NCBI GenBank assembly: GCA_023382435.1
Contig: JAHDVS010000007.1
Span: forward strand, 1-64,000
Origin: Thermoleophilia bacterium
GTDB taxonomy: Bacteria; Actinomycetota; Thermoleophilia; Gaiellales; Gaiellaceae
DNA length: 64,000 bases
Direction: 5' to 3'
Below the pieces are notes generated by a model. That model was not told where the DNA came from. It worked only from the letters and a program-made list of their open reading frames with translations, and made no database searches. The position numbers and the translations under genes are program-made. How positions within the stretch are numbered: position 1 is the first letter of the stretch; each line of letters starts with the position of its first letter. Shown here in pieces: positions 60,303 to 64,000 of this stretch.

Positions 60303-61524
60303 CGGCGGCCTCCCGAGCTCGCGCGAGCGCCGGCCCGAGGCTGCGCTCCAGATCGTCGCCGCGCCGCAGAACGCACACGGGGATCCCCACGTGGTTGAGC
60401 CTCGCGATCTGCGCGCGAGCCTCGACCGGCAGCGACGCACTTCCGCTCGCGAAGCTGGTGGGGTCGACATACACGACGGATGTCCCACGGCGGGCAAACG
60501 CCCGCTGGAGCAGACGGTCGGAGAGCCGGGACGAAAGCGCGGAGGTCACGAGGCAGAGCTCGACCGCGGCCGCCGCCGCTCCGGCGCCCCCGGCGAGCAC
60601 GCCGGCGACCGGCGCTCGCCCGTCGGGCGTGACCGTCGCGAGCAGCTCGAGCGCGGCATCCCAGCCGGCGTCGAGCGACTCGACCGGCTGGTAGCGGGCG
60701 ATCGCTCCGTTCACGAGCATCCCGGCGCGGCGTCTGCGCGCCGCGTGCGCACGGAGCACCGATCCGGCTGCGCTCACGGCCAGCTCGAAGCTGGTGTCGG
60801 GTGGGGCACCGACGACGTGGCCGGCGTCGGCGTCGAGCACGACGAGCGCCTCGTCCCGCGGCGAGTCCTCGAGGTCCTTCACCATCAGCTGGCCGCGCCG
60901 TGCCGTCGTCGGCCAGTGAACGCGCCGGAGCGACTCCCCCTGCTCGTACTCGCGGACGCTGTGGAGGTCGAAGCCGCTCGGCCGGCGCACGAGCAGATGG
61001 CGCCCTTCACGAACGCGCCGGCCGGACTCGGAGAACAGCACCTCGAGCTCGGCGAGGCGCGGATAGACGAGCAACGCGTCACGGGCCGCGAGGTCGAGCT
61101 CGCGGCGCACGAGCGCGAACGGGTCATCGAGCGCGACCCGGGCCTGCGCGAAGAGGTAACGGCCACGTGGCACCTGCTCGAGCACGTACTCCCCGGCCAG
61201 GCCCCCGGCAACCCGGGAGAGTTTCACCGTGCGCTCTTCGAGCCCATCGATCCTCTCGATCAGATTCATCGACGCGGGCACGATCCGGCCGTCGACGTCG
61301 AGCTCGAGCCGGACGGCGACGTCGTCGCCCGCCACGTGGGTGGCAGCCACGTGCCGGCGCAGCCCGACGGGCCGGGCCAGAATCCGCACCCAGGCCACGC
61401 CTGCGGCCACGGCGAGCACGAGGCCGAGGGCGACAGGGTAGAGGGCCCGCGATCCGAAGGCCCAGCCGGCCGCGTAGCCTGCCGCGCCGAGGGCGAGCGC
61501 GAAACGGCCACGGTCGGTCAGCAC
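60295..61524 (-). CDS. DUF58 domain protein
   Basis: A 409-residue protein with two N-terminal helices, a beta-rich domain, and the DUF58 motif RRPSGFDLHSVREYEQGESLRRVHWPTTARRG at about residues 180-212, whose core RxYxxGDxxRxIxW form is conserved. A VWA-like domain with VVLDADAGH follows. DUF58 proteins work with MoxR ATPases. Confidence 0.88.
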   Translation of the reverse strand: MLTDRGRFALALGAAGYAAGWAFGSRALYPVALGLVLAVAAGVAWVRILARPVGLRRHVAATHVAGDDVAVRLELDVDGRIVPASMNLIERIDGLEERTVKLSRVAGGLAGEYVLEQVPRGRYLFAQARVALDDPFALVRRELDLAARDALLVYPRLAELEVLFSESGRRVREGRHLLVRRPSGFDLHSVREYEQGESLRRVHWPTTARRGQLMVKDLEDSPRDEALVVLDADAGHVVGAPPDTSFELAVSAAGSVLRAHAARRRRAGMLVNGAIARYQPVESLDAGWDAALELLATVTPDGRAPVAGVLAGGAGAAAAAVELCLVTSALSSRLSDRLLQRAFARRGTSVVYVDPTSFASGSASLPVEARAQIARLNHVGIPVCVLRRGDDLERSLGPALARAREAAGG

Positions 61525-61567
61525 GGGATGCTTCCCGCCGGGAGGGCGCCCCGCGAGCGCCCCCGGC

Positions 61568-62554
61568 TCACACCGGAACCGGCGTTCGCTCGACGACGTC
61601 CCCGACGACCGCCGCGGCGTCCAGCCCCGCCGAGCGGGCCTCCGGAGCCAGGATCAGCCGGTGGGCGAGAACGGCGGGAGCGATCTCCTTGACATCGTCC
61701 GGGACGACGTAGTCGCGGCCCTCGGAGAGCGCGCGGGCCTTGGCGACCCGCAGAAGCGCGATCCCGGCGCGGGGGCTGGCGCCCAGGTAGAGGCGGCTCT
61801 CCGTGCGCGTGTGGCGCAGCAGAGCCACGACGTAGCGGCTCAGGCTGTCCTCGACGTAGACGTGGCGGGCGGCCTCGATCGCGCCGAGCACGTCCTCCCC
61901 GCTCGCGACCGGACGGAGCGCCTCGAGCGGGTCGGCGCCCGTCTGCTCGGTCAGCATCCGCGCCTCCTCGGCGAGCGGCGGGTAGCCAATGGAGACCCGC
62001 ATGCTGAAGCGGTCGAGCTCGGCCTCGGGCAGCGCGTACGTGCCCTCGTACTCGATCGGGTTCTGGGTCGCGAGCACCATGAAGGGGCGCTCGAGCCGGT
62101 AGGAGACTCCGTCAGCGGTGACCTGGTGCTCCTGCATGCACTCGAGCAGCGCCGCCTGCGTTTTCGGAGAGGCCCGGTTGATCTCGTCGACGAGCAGGAG
62201 GTTCGCGAACACGGGCCCCGGGCGGAACTCGAACTCGTTCGTGCGCTGGTCGTAGACGCTCACGCCCGTGACGTCCGACGGCAGCAGATCGGGGGTGAAC
62301 TGCAACCTCGAGAACGAGCAGCTGACAGAGCGTGCGAGCGCCTTCGCGAGCGTCGTCTTGCCCACCCCCGGGAAGTCCTCGATGATCAGATGTCCCTCTG
62401 CGAGGAGGCAGAGGACGACGAGCCGGAGTGTCTCCTCGGGCGCGTGAACGACGAGCCGCAGGTTCTCGAACACGCGGCGGGCGAGAGCTTCCGGCGTCCC
62501 CGACTGCGCAACCACCGGGCGCTCGGGCGCCCTGGCGAGCTCTCCGTCCATCAT
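61568..62554 (-). CDS. MoxR-family AAA+ ATPase
   Basis: A 328-residue ATPase: Walker A EDFPGVGKTTLAKALA, Walker B LLLVDEINRASPKTQAALLE, sensor 1 LATQNPIEYEGTY and a C-terminal lid. MoxR proteins are chaperones that insert metals or assemble complexes, here for the DUF58/transglutaminase set. ATG overlaps the coaBC stop (ATGA). Confidence 0.9.
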   Translation of the reverse strand: MMDGELARAPERPVVAQSGTPEALARRVFENLRLVVHAPEETLRLVVLCLLAEGHLIIEDFPGVGKTTLAKALARSVSCSFSRLQFTPDLLPSDVTGVSVYDQRTNEFEFRPGPVFANLLLVDEINRASPKTQAALLECMQEHQVTADGVSYRLERPFMVLATQNPIEYEGTYALPEAELDRFSMRVSIGYPPLAEEARMLTEQTGADPLEALRPVASGEDVLGAIEAARHVYVEDSLSRYVVALLRHTRTESRLYLGASPRAGIALLRVAKARALSEGRDYVVPDDVKEIAPAVLAHRLILAPEARSAGLDAAAVVGDVVERTPVPV

Positions 62555-63708
62555 CCTCCTTCCAGGAGCGCCTCGATCTGATCGAGGATAGCCACGGCGC
62601 ACAGGGACTTGCTCGCCTTCGCGATCCGGAGCTCGCCGTCCGGCCGGATCAGCGTCACCTCGTTGTCCTCCGCGTCGAAGCCGATGTCGGGGCGCGACAC
62701 GTCGTTGAAGACGAGGAGGTCGACACGCTTTCGCCGACGCTTCTCCCGGGCCGAGGCGAGACCGGCCTCGCCCTCGTCCGCCGCAAAACCGACGAGCACC
62801 TGCCCGTCGCGGCGGCGGCGCCCGAGCTCGGCCAGGATGTCGACCGTCGGCTCGAGCTCGACCGCCCACGCGCTGGCATCCTTCTTGCGCTTGGCAGCGA
62901 GCGGGCGTGCGGGCCGGTAGTCGGCGACCGCGGCCGCCATCACGATCACGTCGGCGGACGCGCGAGCGAGCGCCTCCCGCTCGAGCTCGGCCGCGGTCGG
63001 CGTCGCGACGACGTCGAGGCCTGCCGGGACGGCGACGCCCAGGTTCGCCGCGAGCAGGGTCACGTCGGCGCCGCGCCGTCTCGCCTCGACGGCGACCGCG
63101 ACGCCCATCCGGCCGCTCGAGCGGTTACCGAGATAGCGGACAGTGTCGAGCGGCTCCCGCGTCCCACCGGCCGTCACGACGACGCTGCGTCCGCGCAGGG
63201 CAGCGCTCCCGCCGAGCAGGGCGGCGCAGCGGACGGCGATCGCGGCCGGCTCGCTCATGCGGCCCGCGCCCCATTCGCCCTCGGCCAGCTCGCCTTCCTC
63301 GGGGCCGATCAGCTCGACGCCGCGCTCGCGCAGCACAGCGGCATTCGCCCGGGTGGCGGGGTGCTCCCACATCCGTGCGTTCATCGCCGGCGCCACGAGC
63401 GCGGGGCCGCGGTAGGCGAGCGCGAGCTGGGTCAGGAGGTTGTCCGCGAGCCCGTGCGCGAGCTTCGCGAGCGTGTTCGCCGACAACGGCGCGATCACGA
63501 GCAGGTCGGCGGCGACGAGGTGCGGGTAGAGATCGCGAGGCTGCGGACGTCGCGCGAGCGCCTCGAACGTCTGCGCGGCGACGAACCGCTCCGCCCCCGG
63601 GGACAGGACCGGCGTGACCTCGTGACCCGCCCGGACGAGCAGCCGCGCTAGCTCGCACGCCTTGTAGGCCGCGATGCCGCCGGTGACGCCGAGAAGGACG
63701 CTGGCCAT
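62551..63708 (-). CDS. coaBC: Bifunctional phosphopantothenoylcysteine decarboxylase/synthetase
   Basis: A 385-residue CoA-synthesis protein. The CoaC half has GVTGGIAAYKACELARLL, the flavin-contact APLSANTLAKLAHGLADNLL and PAMNARMWEHPATRANA. The CoaB half has TAGGTREPLDTVRYLGNRSSG, AAAVADYRPA and KRKKD. The loop before the flavin site (LYPHLVAADLL) is shorter than in E. coli but keeps the active-site histidine. It follows rpoZ by 36 bases. Confidence 0.93.
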   Translation of the reverse strand: MASVLLGVTGGIAAYKACELARLLVRAGHEVTPVLSPGAERFVAAQTFEALARRPQPRDLYPHLVAADLLVIAPLSANTLAKLAHGLADNLLTQLALAYRGPALVAPAMNARMWEHPATRANAAVLRERGVELIGPEEGELAEGEWGAGRMSEPAAIAVRCAALLGGSAALRGRSVVVTAGGTREPLDTVRYLGNRSSGRMGVAVAVEARRRGADVTLLAANLGVAVPAGLDVVATPTAAELEREALARASADVIVMAAAVADYRPARPLAAKRKKDASAWAVELEPTVDILAELGRRRRDGQVLVGFAADEGEAGLASAREKRRRKRVDLLVFNDVSRPDIGFDAEDNEVTLIRPDGELRIAKASKSLCAVAILDQIEALLEGG

Positions 63709-63744
63709 GATCGCACCGTTCGGCAGGCCTCGCCGGACGAGTGC

Positions 63745-63975
63745 TCAGCTCGGGTTGACGACCTTGATCTTCCCGCTCTCGATCTCCTCGAGGGCGATCG
63801 TCAGGTAGTTCTTCGACCGCGACTCGACGAGCGGCGGCGGGAACTCATCGAACGTTCCCTCGCCGAGCTGGTGGTGGTAGTTGTTGATCTGACGGGCCCG
63901 CTTGGCGGCCGCGATCACGAGCGCGTAGCGGGAGTCGACGTTCTGGAGCAGGGAGTCGAGCCTCTGGTTGATCAT
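63745..63975 (-). CDS. rpoZ: RNA polymerase omega subunit
   Basis: A 76-residue protein. NVDSRYALVIAAAKRARQIN is the conserved omega helix that clamps the beta-prime tail, and NYLTIALEEIESGKI the C-terminal helix. Omega assists polymerase assembly. rpoZ before coaBC is the usual actinobacterial order. Confidence 0.93.
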   Translation of the reverse strand: MINQRLDSLLQNVDSRYALVIAAAKRARQINNYHHQLGEGTFDEFPPPLVESRSKNYLTIALEEIESGKIKVVNPS

Positions 63976-63984
63976 CAGGGTCGC

Positions 63985-63990
63985 ATTGTA
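63985..63990 (-). promoter_or_regulatory. -10 box of the rpoZ promoter
   Basis: TACAAT on the minus strand ends nine bases before the rpoZ ATG, again a nearly leaderless layout. Any -35 lies at the window edge. Confidence 0.5.
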
Positions 63991-64000
63991 CCCGCCGCCG

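Noticed and set aside
1-64000. Prophage, insertion sequences, CRISPR array, tRNA or rRNA genes
   Set aside because: No transposase, integrase, phage structural gene, direct-repeat array or tRNA-like cloverleaf was recognised on reading both strands.

Overview
This is a high-GC window with GTG starts, many 4-base ATGA/GTGA gene overlaps and several start codons lying 7-9 bases behind a -10 box (leaderless messages). F420 biosynthesis (cofH), RHH/PIN toxin pairs and Tat/lipoprotein exporters point to an actinobacterium. The mix of cofH, an S-box riboswitch and this gene order fits a Thermoleophilia-type lineage, but no rRNA or marker gene here proves that.

Layout. 1-1.8 kb: end of cofH and a toxin-antitoxin pair. 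1.8-21.6 kb: one large catabolic locus arranged around a GntR regulator at 9.9 kb. To its left (minus strand) lie a complete BMP-type ABC importer, a pyridoxamine-pyruvate aminotransferase-like enzyme and a flavin subunit of a molybdenum hydroxylase. To its right (plus strand) lie oxygenase candidates, an HMPDC decarboxylase-like aldolase, the 2Fe-2S and molybdopterin hydroxylase subunits, an FHMPC dehydrogenase-like protein, 4-pyridoxolactonase and pyridoxal 4-dehydrogenase. I read this as a vitamin B6 degradation cluster. It has the known upper pathway of Mesorhizobium, but the usual flavin ring-opening oxygenase (MHPCO) is absent. In its place are a molybdenum hydroxylase, a NicX-like M29 protein and a luciferase-like flavoenzyme, suggesting an undescribed lower pathway.

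21.7-28.3 kb: a minus-strand catabolic operon (GntR, class III CoA transferase, HMG-CoA lyase-like, DUF3891, LeuB-like dehydrogenase, metallohydrolase, PNPOx-like flavoprotein) with two decayed genes. 28.5-33.2 kb: single metabolic genes (MFS, GST, ornithine-cyclodeaminase-like, cyclase, DsbA-like).

33.2-54 kb: amino-acid biosynthesis. A SAM-I riboswitch controls a threonine-synthase paralogue plus a homocysteine methyltransferase; then proA-proB, ilvD, a cellulose-synthase-like transferase with PilZ, thrC-thrB-rhodanese, ilvB-ilvN-ilvC-hom, and gltB without a neighbouring gltD. 54-64 kb: a VapBC-type pair, a DUF1461 protein, then a long minus-strand run from rpoZ through coaBC, moxR, DUF58, transglutaminase and TPR genes to a sugar dehydrogenase and an enolase-superfamily protein.

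No tRNA, rRNA, CRISPR array, insertion sequence or phage gene was recognised.
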